Assembly: GCA_002690755.1 (NCBI GenBank)
Contig: NZFT01000115.1
Coordinates: 1 to 13,057 of the forward strand
From: Phycisphaerae bacterium
GTDB taxonomy: Bacteria > Planctomycetota > Phycisphaerae > Phycisphaerales > SM1A02
DNA: 13,057 nt
Direction: 5' to 3'
Shown here: piece after piece, positions 12,642 to 13,057 of the stretch
Layout of the letters: each line of letters begins with the position of its first letter
How positions within the stretch are numbered: position 1 is the stretch's first letter
Program-made: the position numbers and the translations under genes
The notes under the pieces: model-generated
Database searches by the model: none
Told to the model about the DNA's origin: nothing
The model's input: the letters and a program-made list of their open reading frames with translations, nothing else

Positions 12642-13057
12642 ATGAAGATGCTGCTGGTCACGGACGCATGGGAACCGCAGGTCAACGGCGTGGTGCGCAC
12701 CTGGGAGCAGGTGACCGGGGAGATGAGATCCCGTGGAATCCAGGTCGAGATCATCCACCCGGGTCTCTTCAGGTCCTTCTCGGCCCCGAAGTACCCGGAG
12801 ATCAAGCTCGCCGTGCTTCCCGGGCGGAAGATTCGAGGGATGATGCGCGATTCCGGCTTCGGTGCCATCCACATCGCCACCGAGGGCCCGCTCGGCATCG
12901 CGGCCGTGCGGTATTGTCGCGCCAACGACATCGCCTACACCACGTCGTATCACACACGATTCCCCGAGTACATGAAGAGCTACTTCGGCCTGCCGATCGG
13001 GATCACCGATCGATTCCTGAGGTGGTTCCATGGTCCCGCGGAAGCGACCCTGGTTCC
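12642..13057 (+). CDS. GT4-type glycosyltransferase (mannosyltransferase-like), partial
   Basis: The gene is cut by the right edge; 138 codons are visible. The N-terminal domain has the start MKMLLVTDAWEPQVNGVVRT, characteristic of GDP-mannose-dependent alpha-mannosyltransferases and related GT4 enzymes (the NGVVRT loop binds the acceptor side). Then come IEVIHPG-like EIIHPGLF, HIATEGPLG, and TSYHTRFPEYM, the conserved segment following the acceptor pocket. It likely transfers a sugar from a nucleotide donor to a membrane lipid acceptor in the cytoplasm. It follows the LpxH-like gene with a 2-base gap (or a 4-base overlap if GTG 12636 is used), so the two form an operon. The donor-binding C-terminal domain is outside the window. 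Confidence 0.9.
   Translation, partial: MKMLLVTDAWEPQVNGVVRTWEQVTGEMRSRGIQVEIIHPGLFRSFSAPKYPEIKLAVLPGRKIRGMMRDSGFGAIHIATEGPLGIAAVRYCRANDIAYTTSYHTRFPEYMKSYFGLPIGITDRFLRWFHGPAEATLV

Overview
The window looks like a chromosomal segment of a high-GC planctomycete, most likely class Phycisphaerae. Three things in the sequence point that way. The exported protein at 482-1192 ends in a VPGAG + hydrophobic + RRRRR tail, the Phycisphaerae form of a PEP-CTERM sorting signal. The exported protein at 6480-7859 ends in a paired NGDG..DAAD dockerin of the GC-type. Gene spacing is loose, with many gaps of 300-700 bases. This assignment is inference; there is no rRNA or other marker gene.

Layout. Left part (1-4319): a PEP-CTERM-like exported protein on +, closed by a GC-rich hairpin. 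It faces a minus-strand series: a polytopic membrane protein of unknown function, a CPA1 (NhaP-type) cation/proton antiporter, a 96-residue protein made of four ~17-residue repeats, and a possible 63-residue ORF. Middle (4320-8868): a type II NADH dehydrogenase on +, then on minus a secreted dockerin-bearing protein, the decayed C-terminal end of a FAD/NAD(P)-binding oxidoreductase, and a small lipoprotein. Right (10310-13057): a YegS/DAGK-type lipid kinase on minus, divergent from a metallophosphoesterase of the LpxH type. The phosphoesterase is tightly coupled to a GT4 glycosyltransferase cut by the window edge. These three plausibly belong to glycolipid or phospholipid headgroup metabolism.

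The unusual part is 9.05-10.32 kb. It holds an orphan RiPP precursor with a nitrile-hydratase-like leader peptide (NHLP) ending in Gly-Gly and a nine-residue core without Ser, Thr or Cys. An 84-base block covering its 5' untranslated region and first leader codons is repeated about 370 bases downstream, where the leader runs into a stop after 13 codons. A possible 40-residue ORF with its own Shine-Dalgarno follows, then a strong hairpin terminator. The whole stretch is bracketed by two 62-base direct repeats (76% identical without gaps). The better-preserved copy carries the 3' half of a tRNA-Gly(GCC) on the minus strand, followed by a terminator-like hairpin. No modification enzyme, protease or exporter for the precursor is in the window. 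The picture is a degraded or mobile precursor cassette beside other gene debris (the broken oxidoreductase at 8.05-8.39 kb and a possible 3' gene remnant at 10.14-10.32 kb).
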